This document shows positions 1 to 9,746 of a stretch of 64,000 nucleotides of DNA, in pieces (within the stretch, counting starts at the first letter, position 1; each line of letters starts with the position of its first letter). Location: the NCBI GenBank assembly GCA_946546945.1, contig CAMNOU010000002.1:62001-126000 (forward strand), in the 5' to 3' direction. A model generated the notes under the pieces. It worked only from the letters and a program-made list of their open reading frames with translations. It had not been told where the DNA came from and ran no database searches. Origin of the DNA: an uncultured Lachnospiraceae bacterium. GTDB taxonomy: Bacteria; Bacillota; Clostridia; Lachnospirales; Lachnospiraceae. The translations under genes were made by a program, and so were the position numbers.

Positions 1-1046
1 CCGTTTTCGCGGTCATCGCGTATATTTACATGCTCATGCACAAAAACATAAAGATCAACCGGTATTCCGCCGTGTTTATGCTGTGTACAGTGTGTGTTAT
101 TTTTTCAAATCTGTGGAATCAGGCAGGCTTAAGCGTGATCATATCGAATGTCTGTGAGATCGCCTTCCTGTGTTTGTGTGAACTGCTTTTGATGCAGAAG
201 AACAGTCAGTTTGTTTATGTACTGACGGCTATATTCGGTATACTGAGTATCGTGGGAGCTATCTCCATTTTTGCTTTCCCGCAGGGACTGAATCACGCTC
301 CGGATATTCATGTGGCCATTTATTTCCTTGGCAGTAAAAATGCTTCCGTGAATCTGTATATTGTGTTTTTGATGGGATTTGCGGGCATCGCATGTGCCTC
401 AAAGAAGAAACTGCCCATTAGCGGACTGCTCTGGATTCTGATCTTTCTGGCAACGGGAATCATTACAGAATCAGGTTCTGCCATCCTGTGCATGGGGCTG
501 CTGCTGGTCTGGTACCTGCTGTACCGGATCGTAAAAAAAGAAATCGTGATCTCTCCGTGGATTCCTTTTCTGATCGTGGCTTGTGTGCTGGTCCTGATTT
601 ACAGCGGGACAACGGTCCCTGTTTTTTCAAATGTACTTGCCGGCCTTGGCCGGGACATTACCTTCAGCGGCAGAGTGCCGTTATGGCAGCAGGCCCTGGA
701 TTATTTTAAAAAATTCCCTCTGCTTGGGACAGGAATCGATGTGGAATTCAGGAACCTGAGCGGCTATATCCAGCAAAGCGCGCACAGTCAGTATCTGGAC
801 CGCCTTGCAAAATACGGAATTGCTGCTTTTGTGTGCTTCATGGCGGAAATCATTTTTGCCGTCAGAGATCTTCAGAAAGCAAAGCGCAAAAAACTCGCCG
901 GCTTTCTGGGCGGTATTTTTGCCGTCTACCTGCTTCGCATGGGGTTTGATACATACAGTTTTTACTATTTTATCGTGCTGGTATATCTGATTCCGGAACT
1001 GATCAGGTACGCTGCCGGCGGACAGGAGGGAAGCCTCCGGGGTTAA
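1..1046 (+). CDS. Wzy/O-antigen ligase-family membrane protein (5' partial)
   Basis: Polytopic membrane protein of the O-antigen polymerase/ligase type, expected to join or polymerise lipid-linked glycan repeat units on the outer face of the membrane. The reading frame is open to the left edge of the window before the first ATG at 30, so the N-terminus is missing. Several hydrophobic segments are followed by a GRVPLWQQALDYF / PLLGTGID stretch, a sequence typical of the Wzy_C loop, and by a conserved AHSQYLD histidine region. It lies 3 bp upstream of a flippase, which supports a role in glycan export. Polymerase and ligase cannot be told apart from sequence alone. Confidence 0.8.
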   Translation, partial: VFAVIAYIYMLMHKNIKINRYSAVFMLCTVCVIFSNLWNQAGLSVIISNVCEIAFLCLCELLLMQKNSQFVYVLTAIFGILSIVGAISIFAFPQGLNHAPDIHVAIYFLGSKNASVNLYIVFLMGFAGIACASKKKLPISGLLWILIFLATGIITESGSAILCMGLLLVWYLLYRIVKKEIVISPWIPFLIVACVLVLIYSGTTVPVFSNVLAGLGRDITFSGRVPLWQQALDYFKKFPLLGTGIDVEFRNLSGYIQQSAHSQYLDRLAKYGIAAFVCFMAEIIFAVRDLQKAKRKKLAGFLGGIFAVYLLRMGFDTYSFYYFIVLVYLIPELIRYAAGGQEGSLRG

Positions 1047-1049
1047 AAA

Positions 1050-2456
1050 ATGAATAATGACAGGCTCGCACTGAAATCCGGGATCTGGTATACCGTGTGC
1101 AATTTTCTGCTGCGCTGTATCGGGTTCATCACGACCCCCATTTTTACCAGACTGCTGACGCAGGAGGATTTTGGTGCTTATAACAATTATACATCATGGG
1201 TAAGTATATTAACGATTTTGGTGACGCTGGATCTGGGGGCGACTCTGATCAGCGCGAAGTTTGATTATAAGGAGAAATTTGATGAGTATGTTCTTTCGGT
1301 CCTTGCGCTGAGTTCCCTGTCCTGTGTGATCTGGTTTGCAGTCGCGCATGTTTTTGCGGACAGGGTGATGAATCTGCTGGGAATGGATATGTTTTATATC
1401 AATTGTCTGCTGATCTATCTGTTCTTCTATTCGGCAGTCAATTTGTTCCAGATACGGGAGCGGTATCTGTTTGCGTATAAGGGAACAGTTTTTTCCAGTA
1501 TCTTTATTACGGTCGGAACGGCTTTTCTGTCTGTTGTCCTGGTGCTGACGATGGAGAACCGCCTGACCGGCAGGATCATCGGCAGTATTGTACCAACTAT
1601 TTTGCTGGGCGCCATTCTGTATGTATATTTCATCAGGAAAGGAAAGCGGATCGATGTAAGATGCTGGAAATATGCTCTGCCGATCTGTCTTCCCTATATT
1701 CCGCATCTGTTATCGCTGACCCTGCTGAATTCGATGGACAGGGTGATGATCACACGCATATGCGGGAAAAGGGATAATGCTTTATACAGTCTGGCTTACA
1801 ACTGCGGCACGATCGTTACGCTTCTGATGACTTCGCTGAACGGGGCGTTCTCCCCGTGGCTGGGTGAACAGCTCCATGCGAAGGCTTACGACCGGATCCG
1901 GCGGATATCGAAAAAATATATCCTGATTTTCTGCTATCTGGCGGCCGGGGTCATGCTTCTGGCGCCCGAGGTGCTGCTGGTGCTTGGCGGAAAGGCTTAT
2001 CTTCCGGCAAAGTACGTCATGCCTCCCGTGGCCATGGGGTGTGTGTGCCAGTTCCTGTATACGCTGTTCGTCAATGTGGAACAGTTTGAAAAGAAGACGA
2101 TCGGCATGGCCTTTGCCAGCTGCGCAGCTGCCGCTGTCAACTATGTGCTGAATGCTCTTCTGATTCCGGTATTCGGATACGTGGCGGCGGCCTACACGAC
2201 ACTTGCGGGATTCCTCCTGCTGCTGCTCCTGCATATGCTGTTTGTCAGGCACATGGGATATGCAAAGGTATACAGTTACCGCTTCATCATTCTGGTGACG
2301 CTGGTCATGATGGGAATGACAGCAGGCATCAATGTTGTTTACTCGTACGATTATATCCGCTATGCGATTCTTGGCGTATATGTGCTGATTTTTATCTTTG
2401 CGGCACGGAAGTATAAGACTCTGATCATAAATTTTGTAAGAAAGAAGACGGCGTAA
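1050..2456 (+). CDS. Wzx-type oligosaccharide flippase (first copy)
   Basis: A 468-residue polytopic protein of the MATE/MVF-like polysaccharide exporter family, which flips undecaprenyl-linked oligosaccharides across the cytoplasmic membrane. The N-terminus carries the family's typical start (a GIWYT...TTPIFTRLLTQEDFG pattern), followed by about 12-14 hydrophobic segments. It starts 3 bp after the Wzy-like gene and 16 bp before legB, so it is part of the glycan operon. A second, divergent flippase lies at 16122, which suggests two export routes or two glycans. The substrate is inferred from context only. Confidence 0.85.
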   Translation: MNNDRLALKSGIWYTVCNFLLRCIGFITTPIFTRLLTQEDFGAYNNYTSWVSILTILVTLDLGATLISAKFDYKEKFDEYVLSVLALSSLSCVIWFAVAHVFADRVMNLLGMDMFYINCLLIYLFFYSAVNLFQIRERYLFAYKGTVFSSIFITVGTAFLSVVLVLTMENRLTGRIIGSIVPTILLGAILYVYFIRKGKRIDVRCWKYALPICLPYIPHLLSLTLLNSMDRVMITRICGKRDNALYSLAYNCGTIVTLLMTSLNGAFSPWLGEQLHAKAYDRIRRISKKYILIFCYLAAGVMLLAPEVLLVLGGKAYLPAKYVMPPVAMGCVCQFLYTLFVNVEQFEKKTIGMAFASCAAAAVNYVLNALLIPVFGYVAAAYTTLAGFLLLLLLHMLFVRHMGYAKVYSYRFIILVTLVMMGMTAGINVVYSYDYIRYAILGVYVLIFIFAARKYKTLIINFVRKKTA

Positions 2457-2472
2457 TGCCTGAGGAGAAAAA

Positions 2473-3681
2473 ATGTTTGATTTGGAACAGTTTATCGGAA
2501 AACATGTAACCAGAAGACCGCAGAGCATGTTCCTGGAGGATATTGAAAAGAACAGAGAACAGCTTACACAAAAGATTCAGGGGAAAACGGTGCTGGTCAT
2601 CGGCGGCGCAGGTTCCATCGGCTCTTCTTTTATCAAGGCGATTCTGCCCTTCCGCCCGTCCGCCCTGGTTGTTGCGGATACGAATGAGAACGGCCTGGCA
2701 GAACTGACCCGGGATCTCAGAAGCACGAAAGGCATGTTTGTCCCGGAAGATTATATTCCGTATCCGATGGACTTTGCATCGCCTGTTTTTAAAAAGATGT
2801 TTACGGCCCGCAGAGGATTTGACATTGTGGCTAATTTTTCCGCGCACAAGCATGTCCGTTCGGAGAAAGATATTTATTCCATAGAAGCGCTTCTTCAGAA
2901 CAATGTGCTGCATGCGAAACAGCTTCTGGATCTCCTGGAGCAGTATCCGCCGGAAGAATACTTCTGTGTATCCACGGATAAGGCGGCAAACCCCGTGAAT
3001 ATTATGGGGGCTTCCAAGCGGATCATGGAGGATGTCATCTTCAGCTATTCGGACAAGTTCCCGGTCAAGACGGCGCGGTTTGCCAATGTGGCCTTCTCAA
3101 ACGGCTCCCTTCCGGCCGGATTTCTGGCGCGGATCTCGAAGCTGCAGCCCTTAAGCGCGCCCTCGGATGTCAGACGTTATTTTGTCTCTCCGGAGGAGAG
3201 CGGTCAGATCTGCATGCTGGCATGTATGCTGGGAGAGAACAGGGAGATCTTTTTCCCGAAGCTGGAGGAAGCGCAGATGATGACGTTTGACAAGATCGCG
3301 ACGGCGCTGCTGCATGAGTACGGGTATGACGTCCTGGAATGCCGGTCGGATGAAGAGGCCATTGAGCTTGCAGGCAGCTTACGGCAGGGAAGCCGGCGCT
3401 ATCCGGTGCATTATTCGCCATCCAATACGTCCGGAGAAAAGGCGTTCGAAGAATTTGTGACAGACACAGAGACCGCCGACAGGGAGCGTTTCTCGTCTCT
3501 GGGAGTGATTACCGGGAAAGAGATTCCGCCGAGAGACCGGGTGGAGAAACTCTTCCGGAGTCTTTCCGATGCTTTTGACCGGGAGAATACTACGAAGGAA
3601 AGAATCGTTGCTATTCTGCAGGAGTATCTTCCGAATTTTCAGCATATGGAAACCGGAAAATCTCTGGACAGCAAAATGTAA
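2473..3681 (+). CDS. legB: NDP-N-acetylglucosamine 4,6-dehydratase (LegB-like)
   Basis: A 402-residue extended short-chain dehydrogenase of the polysaccharide biosynthesis (CapD/PseB/LegB) type. It should convert a nucleotide-GlcNAc to the 4-keto-6-deoxy sugar, the first committed step of legionaminic acid synthesis. The Rossmann motif GGAGSIGSS is near residue 43. The family's STDKAANPVNIMGASKR signature is near residues 166-182, with Met in place of the usual catalytic Tyr, as is normal for this family. The next genes are LegC, PtmE and LegH, so GDP-GlcNAc is the likely substrate. The C-terminal ~100 residues, after the catalytic core, are less typical. AGGAG lies upstream of the ATG. Confidence 0.82.
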   Translation: MFDLEQFIGKHVTRRPQSMFLEDIEKNREQLTQKIQGKTVLVIGGAGSIGSSFIKAILPFRPSALVVADTNENGLAELTRDLRSTKGMFVPEDYIPYPMDFASPVFKKMFTARRGFDIVANFSAHKHVRSEKDIYSIEALLQNNVLHAKQLLDLLEQYPPEEYFCVSTDKAANPVNIMGASKRIMEDVIFSYSDKFPVKTARFANVAFSNGSLPAGFLARISKLQPLSAPSDVRRYFVSPEESGQICMLACMLGENREIFFPKLEEAQMMTFDKIATALLHEYGYDVLECRSDEEAIELAGSLRQGSRRYPVHYSPSNTSGEKAFEEFVTDTETADRERFSSLGVITGKEIPPRDRVEKLFRSLSDAFDRENTTKERIVAILQEYLPNFQHMETGKSLDSKM

Positions 3682-3706
3682 TCAGATAAAGAAAGAGGAT
3701 GATAGT

Positions 3707-4885
3707 ATGGGAAGATTTATTCCGTTGTCGATACCGAATTTTGAGGGAAATGAAAAAAAATATGTGAATGAAGCACTGGATCAGGGATGGGTGTCGACAG
3801 GCGGCGCCTTTATCACCGAACTGGAGCGGCAGCTTGCCGGTTTTTTACATACGGAAAATGTGGCAGCCTGCCAGAGCGGAACATCGGCGCTTCATCTTTC
3901 TCTGGTAGAGGCAGGGGTTCAGCCGGGAGACGTTGTTCTTGTGCCGCCTCTGACATTTATCGCGGCCGTGAATCCCGTCAGGTATCAGTTCGCGACACCG
4001 GTTTTTATTGACTGCGATGACAGCTTCTGCATGGATCCGCAGAAACTGAAAAGCTTCTGCGAAGAGGAATGTGAGTGGGAACAGGGAGTCCTTTCGTGGA
4101 AAGGAAAACCGGTGAAGGCAGTGATCGTCGTCCATGTGTTTGGGAATATGGCAGATATGGAAGCCATTATGGACATTGCCGGGACCTATCATCTGAGCGT
4201 TATTGAGGATGCGACCGAGGCGCTCGGGACCTGCTATACCGAAGGCCGTTATGCGGGAAAATATGCGGGATGCATCGGAGACTTCGGTGCCTTTTCCTTT
4301 AACGGAAATAAGATCATTACGACCGGCGGAGGCGGAGCGGTGACTGCGTCGGATCCGAAGCGGGTCGATCATATCCGCTTCCTGTCCACCCAGGCCAAAA
4401 CGGATGTCCATTATTACATACATGATGAAATCGGATATAACTACCGCATGACGAACCTGCAGGCTGCGCTGGGCGTTGCGCAGATGGAGGAACTGCCGGA
4501 GTTTATCAGCCGGAAACAGAAGTTCTACGCACTCTATCAGGAACTGTTCGAGGGGTATGCTTTCGCTGAACTGATGCCGTTTCGGGAAGGGACCGCTTCC
4601 AACAAATGGTTTTATTCCCTGAAAATCAATCGTGACAGAATCAAAGCAACGATGCGGGAAATCATCACGGGACTGGAAGAAGACGGCGTACAGACCAGAG
4701 CAATCTGGGGACTGATCAATGAACAGAAACCTTATCTCGGCGAGTTTGCCTACCGGATGGAGAAGGCCCCTTATTATGCGGAGCGCATTCTGAATATCCC
4801 TTCGAGTACACAGCTGACTGCGGACGATATCCGGTATGCGGCAGACCGGATCAAAAAACGACTGGAGGAACTGGCCAATGGATGA
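3707..4885 (+). CDS. legC: LegC-type PLP aminotransferase
   Basis: DegT/DnrJ/EryC1-family aminotransferase of 392 residues, expected to aminate C4 of the keto sugar made by LegB using glutamate. The start at MGRFIPLSIPNF is preceded by AGAGGAT; the longer track ORF runs back into legB and is not needed. The PLP lysine is in FNGNKIITTGGGG, and the EDATEAL aspartate that contacts the pyridine nitrogen is present. The N-terminal IPNFEGNEKKYVNEAL...GWVSTGG stretch is characteristic of the LegC branch. Its end overlaps the next start by 8 bp, which indicates translational coupling. Confidence 0.88.
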   Translation: MGRFIPLSIPNFEGNEKKYVNEALDQGWVSTGGAFITELERQLAGFLHTENVAACQSGTSALHLSLVEAGVQPGDVVLVPPLTFIAAVNPVRYQFATPVFIDCDDSFCMDPQKLKSFCEEECEWEQGVLSWKGKPVKAVIVVHVFGNMADMEAIMDIAGTYHLSVIEDATEALGTCYTEGRYAGKYAGCIGDFGAFSFNGNKIITTGGGGAVTASDPKRVDHIRFLSTQAKTDVHYYIHDEIGYNYRMTNLQAALGVAQMEELPEFISRKQKFYALYQELFEGYAFAELMPFREGTASNKWFYSLKINRDRIKATMREIITGLEEDGVQTRAIWGLINEQKPYLGEFAYRMEKAPYYAERILNIPSSTQLTADDIRYAADRIKKRLEELANG

Positions 4886-5954
4886 ACACCGGCTTACACT
4901 GTTTCTTGCTCCGCTGACCGCTTCGGTCGTCGAGACCATGCAGATGATCGATAAGAATGCGGGCGGGATTCTCTATATTACCGATGATAACGGAATATTG
5001 CGGGGATGCCTGACGGACGGAGATATCCGCCGCTGGATCATCCGGACGGGAGATCTGCATGCGGCAGCGTCCCAGATGATGAATACGGCGCCGAGAGTTC
5101 TCCCGGAGGGACAGATCAGGGAAGCAGAGCAGTTCATGAAAAAAGAATGCATCACTTCCGTTCCGATCGTAGACGAGAGGAAAAAAGTCTGTGATGTTCT
5201 TCTCCTGAAGGATTTTTCGGAGCAGACCCCGTACCGGAAAAGCAGTGATGCGCTGAAGAAAACCCCTGTCATTGTCATGGCAGGAGGAAAGGGAACGCGG
5301 TTATATCCGTATACAAAAATACTGCCCAAACCGCTGATCCCGATCGGGGATATTCCGATCCTGGAAAGGATCCTGAACCGTTTTTGCGAAAACGGGGCGG
5401 AGGAATTTTATATCACTGTTAATTACAAGAAGGAAATGATCAAGTCCTATTTTAACGAGCTGGATCCGCCTTATCAGATCCATTTCGTGGAGGAAACGAT
5501 ACCGCTCGGGACGGCAGGAAGTATCCATCTGATCCCCGGCCGGTTTGAACAGCCTGTGATCGTCACGAACTGCGACATCCTGATCGATGCGGATTACGGG
5601 AAAATCATGGAGCATCATCGTGATTCCGGAAATGATATGACCATCGTATCCTCCCTGAAAAATACGGTCATTCCCTATGGTGTTCTTCATTCCGGAGAGA
5701 ACGGAGTCATATCGTCCATGGAAGAAAAACCGCATATCTCCTATTTTATCAATACCGGAATGTATGTGGTCAATCCGGAACATCTGAAGAAGATTCCGGC
5801 AGACCGGGTATTTCATATGACGCATCTGGCGGATCTTCTCATGCAGGAAGGGGCGAAGGTCGGGATGTATCCGATCAGTGAGGATTCTTTCCTGGACATG
5901 GGACAGTTTGAAGAAATGAAGAGGATGGAAGAAAAAATCAGCAAGGGGACTTAA
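4878..5954 (+). CDS. ptmE: PtmE-like sugar-1-phosphate guanylyltransferase with CBS pair
   Basis: A 358-residue protein with an N-terminal CBS-domain pair (about 1-115; LRGCLTDGDIRRW and ITSVPIVDE are typical CBS strands) and a C-terminal nucleotidyltransferase (from about 128; GGKGTRLYPYTKILPKPLIP loop). The same architecture is found in Campylobacter PtmE, which makes GDP-glucosamine for legionaminic acid. The CBS pair probably senses a nucleotide. The chosen ATG overlaps the legC stop; the upstream ATG in the track lies inside legC. Its place between legC and legH supports the assignment. Guanylyl rather than uridylyl specificity is inferred from the architecture. Confidence 0.8.
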   Translation: MDEHRLTLFLAPLTASVVETMQMIDKNAGGILYITDDNGILRGCLTDGDIRRWIIRTGDLHAAASQMMNTAPRVLPEGQIREAEQFMKKECITSVPIVDERKKVCDVLLLKDFSEQTPYRKSSDALKKTPVIVMAGGKGTRLYPYTKILPKPLIPIGDIPILERILNRFCENGAEEFYITVNYKKEMIKSYFNELDPPYQIHFVEETIPLGTAGSIHLIPGRFEQPVIVTNCDILIDADYGKIMEHHRDSGNDMTIVSSLKNTVIPYGVLHSGENGVISSMEEKPHISYFINTGMYVVNPEHLKKIPADRVFHMTHLADLLMQEGAKVGMYPISEDSFLDMGQFEEMKRMEEKISKGT

Positions 5955-6656
5955 ATGAAAGATATCATTTTGGTCGGTTCCGGCGGATGCATGAGAGAAA
6001 TTGTCTGGCAGATGCTGGAACCGCAGGCACAGGACCGGCAGTGGAATGTTCTGGGATATACAGATATTCACCCGGCAGAACAGGAAGTCATGGTCTGCGG
6101 GCAGAAGATCCCATATCTCGGCACGGATGATTATTTTGACAGGCTGGAGGAACCGGCCGATGTGGCCGTCACGGTCGGGAATCCTGCGCTGAGAAAGAAA
6201 ATTGCAGACAGACTGAAGGAGAAAAAGCAGCTTCGCTTTCCGGCGATCGTTCTCGGGAATGCATATGTCTGCTCAGATGCGGTGATCGGGGAGGGATGTA
6301 TTCTGTGTGACGGAGTCCGGATATCCACCAATGTGCGCCTGGGAGCATTTGTTTTCTGCAATATCGGCGCGACCGTCTGCCACGATGGGGTTCTGGAAGA
6401 TTTTGTGACGATCAGCCCGCATGTGAATCTTGCCGGAGATGTCCGGATCGGAAGAGGCTCCGACATAGGGATCGGATCGACTGTCATCCAGGGGATCCGC
6501 ATCGGCGAAGAGTCTGTGCTGGGAGCAGGAAGCGTAGTAATCAGAGACATTGCAGGGCACTGTGTGAGTGCAGGAGTGCCTGCGCATTTGATCAGGCAGG
6601 AGAGGGAAGAATATGGCAGGGACGCTTATCATTGCCGAGGCGGGCGTAAATCATAA
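5955..6656 (+). CDS. legH: LegH-like sugar N-acetyltransferase (NeuD/PglD type)
   Basis: A 233-residue left-handed beta-helix acetyltransferase. The N-terminal ~85 residues form the PglD-type nucleotide-sugar binding domain (ILVGSGGCMREI). The rest carries hexapeptide repeats such as VIGEGCILCDGV and RIGRGSDIGIGSTVI. The histidine in ATVCHDGVLED corresponds to the catalytic base of PglD-like enzymes. It should acetylate the 4-amino group made by LegC with acetyl-CoA. The start codon follows the ptmE stop immediately and the 3' end overlaps legI by 44 bp, so the genes are tightly coupled. Confidence 0.82.
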   Translation: MKDIILVGSGGCMREIVWQMLEPQAQDRQWNVLGYTDIHPAEQEVMVCGQKIPYLGTDDYFDRLEEPADVAVTVGNPALRKKIADRLKEKKQLRFPAIVLGNAYVCSDAVIGEGCILCDGVRISTNVRLGAFVFCNIGATVCHDGVLEDFVTISPHVNLAGDVRIGRGSDIGIGSTVIQGIRIGEESVLGAGSVVIRDIAGHCVSAGVPAHLIRQEREEYGRDAYHCRGGRKS

Positions 6657-7608
6657 TGGAAGCCTGACTCTGGCGAAAGAAATGGTCAGAGCCGCAAAAG
6701 AGTGCGGGGCCGATATCGTAAAATTTCAGACCTTTCATGTGGATGCGCTGGTTTCGAAATCAGCCGGAATGGCGGAGTATCAGAAACGAAATACAGGGCA
6801 GGAAGAGTCACAGAAGGAAATGCTTTCCAGGCTGTGCCTTTCCGATGAAGAATTTCTGGAACTGGCTGCGTACTGCAGGGAGACGGGAATCCGGTTTTTA
6901 TCGACTCCCTTCGACATCGAAAGTATCCGGTTTCTGAATGATCTGCAGGATATGTGGAAGGTCCCTTCCGGCGAAGTGACCAATTATCCTTATCTCGCAG
7001 AAATCGGGAAAACAAAAAAGCCGGTCATTTTGTCTACCGGCATGTGTGATCTGCGTGAAATAGCGGAAGCGAAGGATACACTGTTTTCGTTCGGCACGGA
7101 AGATCTTACGATCATGCACTGCACAACGGAGTATCCTGCGCCGGTGCAGGAGGTGAACCTGAAGGTGATGGATACCTTCAGAGAAAAGTTCGGCTGCCCG
7201 GTCGGCTATTCGGACCATACCGAAGGCATTGAGATCTCTCTGGCGGCAGCGGCCCTGGGAGCAGTGGTGATCGAGAAGCATTTTACACTGGACCGGACGC
7301 TGCCCGGACCGGATCACAAAGCAAGTCTGGAACCGCAGGAGTTAAAGGCGCTGGTCGATGGAGTCCGCAAAATCGGGCTGGCAGCCGGAAACGGGATCAA
7401 GCAGCCTTCGGCTGTGGAAATCATGAACAGGGCAGCTGCCAGAAAGAGCATTGTGGCTGCCGGCCCTATCCGCTGCGGGGAGATTTTTACGGAAAACAAT
7501 CTTACAACGAAAAGGCCCGGGACCGGTGTTTCCCCCATGATGTGGAATCAGGTGATCGGCACGAGAGCAAAGCGTGATTTTGAAGAGGACGAACTGATCG
7601 AATTATGA
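6613..7608 (+). CDS. legI: Legionaminic acid synthase (NeuB family)
   Basis: A 331-residue NeuB-family synthase that condenses the 2,4-diacetamido-mannose analogue with phosphoenolpyruvate to give legionaminic acid. The TIM-barrel part begins IIAEAGVNHNGSL, with KFQTF, KVPSGEVTN, LSTGM, YSDHTEG and EKHFTLD as family landmarks. The C-terminal SAF (antifreeze-like) domain contains KRPGTGVSP. Its length matches the family. AGAGGGAAGA precedes the ATG, which lies inside the end of legH. The next gene starts within its stop (ATGA). It could be a neuraminic acid synthase, but LegB and LegC next door favour legionaminic acid. Confidence 0.92.
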   Translation: MAGTLIIAEAGVNHNGSLTLAKEMVRAAKECGADIVKFQTFHVDALVSKSAGMAEYQKRNTGQEESQKEMLSRLCLSDEEFLELAAYCRETGIRFLSTPFDIESIRFLNDLQDMWKVPSGEVTNYPYLAEIGKTKKPVILSTGMCDLREIAEAKDTLFSFGTEDLTIMHCTTEYPAPVQEVNLKVMDTFREKFGCPVGYSDHTEGIEISLAAAALGAVVIEKHFTLDRTLPGPDHKASLEPQELKALVDGVRKIGLAAGNGIKQPSAVEIMNRAAARKSIVAAGPIRCGEIFTENNLTTKRPGTGVSPMMWNQVIGTRAKRDFEEDELIEL

Positions 7609-8765
7609 AAAAAATAGCAATCATTACGGCGACCAGAGCAGAATACGGGATCCTGACGCCGCTGATCAGGGCGGTTCATGAGCACTCGGACTGTGCGCTG
7701 CAGTTATATGTTACCGGGACACATTTGTCGGAAAAGCACGGCTATACGATTCAGCAGATCAGAGAGGATCATTTCCCGATCTTTCAAACCGTGCCGATTC
7801 TCGAAGAAGGGAACACGCCCTGCGATATTACCTGCACCATGGCGAATGCGGCAAGGGGATTTGCGGAATGTTTCCGCCGGGAAAGGCCGGATCTGGCTGT
7901 GCTGCTGGGAGACCGGACGGAGATGCTCGGAATTGCGGCGGCAGCTCTGAATGAGCGGATCCCCATTGCACATATTCACGGAGGGGAAGTCACGGAAGGA
8001 GCCGTAGATGAAAGTATACGGCATGCCTTAACGAAAATGAGTTATCTGCATTTCACCTCCGCGGAGATCTACAGACAGAGAGTGATACAGCTGGGGGAAG
8101 AGCCCCGGAGGGTTTTTAATACCGGTTCGCTCGGCACGGACAATATTCTTCACAGTGAGTTGATGACACAGGAGGAAATCCGCAGGGAAGCAGGGATTCC
8201 CGGGCAGATTCCGTTCGCGGCCGTTACCTTTCATCCGGTCACGCTGGAGCCGGATACCGCAAAGGCACAGACGGAGGAACTGTGCAAAGCGATGGAGAGG
8301 AATCTTTCGTTTTATTATCTTATTACCGGAGCGAATGCGGATGTGGGAGGCGATATTGTCAATGCGGTGCTGGCGGAGTTTGCGGATGCCCATCCCGAAA
8401 GAGCGCGTCTGGTCGCGTCTCTGGGCATGAAACGCTATCTGAGCGCGGTGAAGTACGCATCCTTTGTACTCGGAAATTCCTCAAGCGGGGTCATCGAGGC
8501 TCCCGTTCTGGGAACGCCGACCGTAAATGTGGGAGACCGCCAGAGAGGGCGCGTCATGGCAGACAGCGTTATTTCCTGCGGCCCGCGGGCAAACGAGATT
8601 TCGGATGCCATACAAAAAGCTGCTTCGATGGAGCACAAACCATCGCTCTTGTTCGGGGACGGCAATGCAGCCGGCAGGATGATGGATGTCATCCTTCGAT
8701 TCCTGAATGAGGAACCGGCAGACCTGAAGAAGAAATTTTACGACATACCAGTAACAGGAGTATAG
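7605..8765 (+). CDS. legG: Hydrolysing NDP-sugar 2-epimerase (LegG/NeuC family)
   Basis: A 386-residue GT-B-fold 2-epimerase that releases the free 6-deoxy-mannose derivative from its nucleotide for LegI. The family landmarks are TATRAEYG at the N-terminus, LLGDRTEM near residue 104, HIHGGEVTEGAVDESIRH near 125-142, and the C-terminal GNSSSGVIEAP phosphate-binding loop. It overlaps legI by 4 bp (ATGA). The enzyme family acts on UDP- or GDP-sugars; PtmE in the operon suggests the GDP form here. Confidence 0.9.
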   Translation: MKKIAIITATRAEYGILTPLIRAVHEHSDCALQLYVTGTHLSEKHGYTIQQIREDHFPIFQTVPILEEGNTPCDITCTMANAARGFAECFRRERPDLAVLLGDRTEMLGIAAAALNERIPIAHIHGGEVTEGAVDESIRHALTKMSYLHFTSAEIYRQRVIQLGEEPRRVFNTGSLGTDNILHSELMTQEEIRREAGIPGQIPFAAVTFHPVTLEPDTAKAQTEELCKAMERNLSFYYLITGANADVGGDIVNAVLAEFADAHPERARLVASLGMKRYLSAVKYASFVLGNSSSGVIEAPVLGTPTVNVGDRQRGRVMADSVISCGPRANEISDAIQKAASMEHKPSLLFGDGNAAGRMMDVILRFLNEEPADLKKKFYDIPVTGV

Positions 8766-8769
8766 AATC

Positions 8770-9744
8770 ATGAGAGTTTTGATTATCGGATACGGATCAA
8801 TGGGAAAGCGCAGGATCCGCCTGCTGCAGAAGCTGGTTAAGGATCCGGAAATCTGCTGTGTGGACAGCAATCCGCAAAGACAGGAGGACATCCGGCAGGC
8901 AGGCCTGACCTGCTATGCAGATCTGGAACAGGCACTTCAGGATCCGTTTGATCTTGCCTTTGTCTGTACCTCGCCGGGGCATCACGCGGATATCATTCTG
9001 GCGCTTGTCAGACATGGGATTCATGTATTCACGGAACTGAATCTGATCGACGACGGATATGACGAGATTCAGGAGGCTGCAAAGGACAGCGGCTCGGTGG
9101 TCTTCATGTCGAGCACGATGCTGTACAATAAGCAGATTGAAAAAATCGATCAGCTGGTCAGACAGACGAAAGGGCCGCTGACTTACATCTACCATATCGG
9201 GCAGTATCTTCCCGACTGGCATCCGTGGGAGAGCTATAAAGACTTTTTCATCGGGAAAAAGGAAACAAACGGCGTGAGAGAGATCTATGCGATCCAGCTT
9301 CCCTGGATCATTCATACCTTCGGGAAAATAAAGTCTCTGTCCGCAAATAAGCAAAGGTGCACCGGACTGGATATTGATTTTAACGACAGTATTCTTGCCA
9401 GTTTCACCCATGAGAATGGGAATATCGGCGTTTTTGCCGCGGATACTGTGTCCCGAAAGGCGGTTACGAGTCTGGAAGTGATCGGCGAAAACCTGCATTT
9501 ATTCTGGAATGGCCATAATGATGATCTGCGTATTTATGATTATAAGGAAGCGCGGATGGTCAATCTGGAAGTATATGATCATGTTGAGCACGAAGAAGGA
9601 TATGCGGATAACATTAATGAAAACCAGTATGCCGATGAGATACAGGATTTCCTGAATACGGTTTATCAGCATACCGTGCCGAGGTATTCGCTGGAAGAAG
9701 ATAAATACACATTATCCATTATTAATCAGATTGAAGGTGTTTGA
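8770..9744 (+). CDS. Gfo/Idh/MocA-family oxidoreductase lacking the EKP motif
   Basis: A 324-residue protein with an N-terminal Rossmann fold (IIGYGSMGKRR) and a C-terminal Gfo/Idh/MocA beta-sheet domain. Where active members carry E-K-P, this protein has FTELNLI (near residue 90), so the usual catalytic lysine is absent. It lies 4 bp after legG and immediately before a second family member that keeps EKP. The pair is probably an accessory sugar-modifying dehydrogenase for the legionaminic acid branch, or forms a hetero-oligomer. The substrate cannot be read from the sequence. Confidence 0.75.
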   Translation: MRVLIIGYGSMGKRRIRLLQKLVKDPEICCVDSNPQRQEDIRQAGLTCYADLEQALQDPFDLAFVCTSPGHHADIILALVRHGIHVFTELNLIDDGYDEIQEAAKDSGSVVFMSSTMLYNKQIEKIDQLVRQTKGPLTYIYHIGQYLPDWHPWESYKDFFIGKKETNGVREIYAIQLPWIIHTFGKIKSLSANKQRCTGLDIDFNDSILASFTHENGNIGVFAADTVSRKAVTSLEVIGENLHLFWNGHNDDLRIYDYKEARMVNLEVYDHVEHEEGYADNINENQYADEIQDFLNTVYQHTVPRYSLEEDKYTLSIINQIEGV

Positions 9745-9746
9745 TC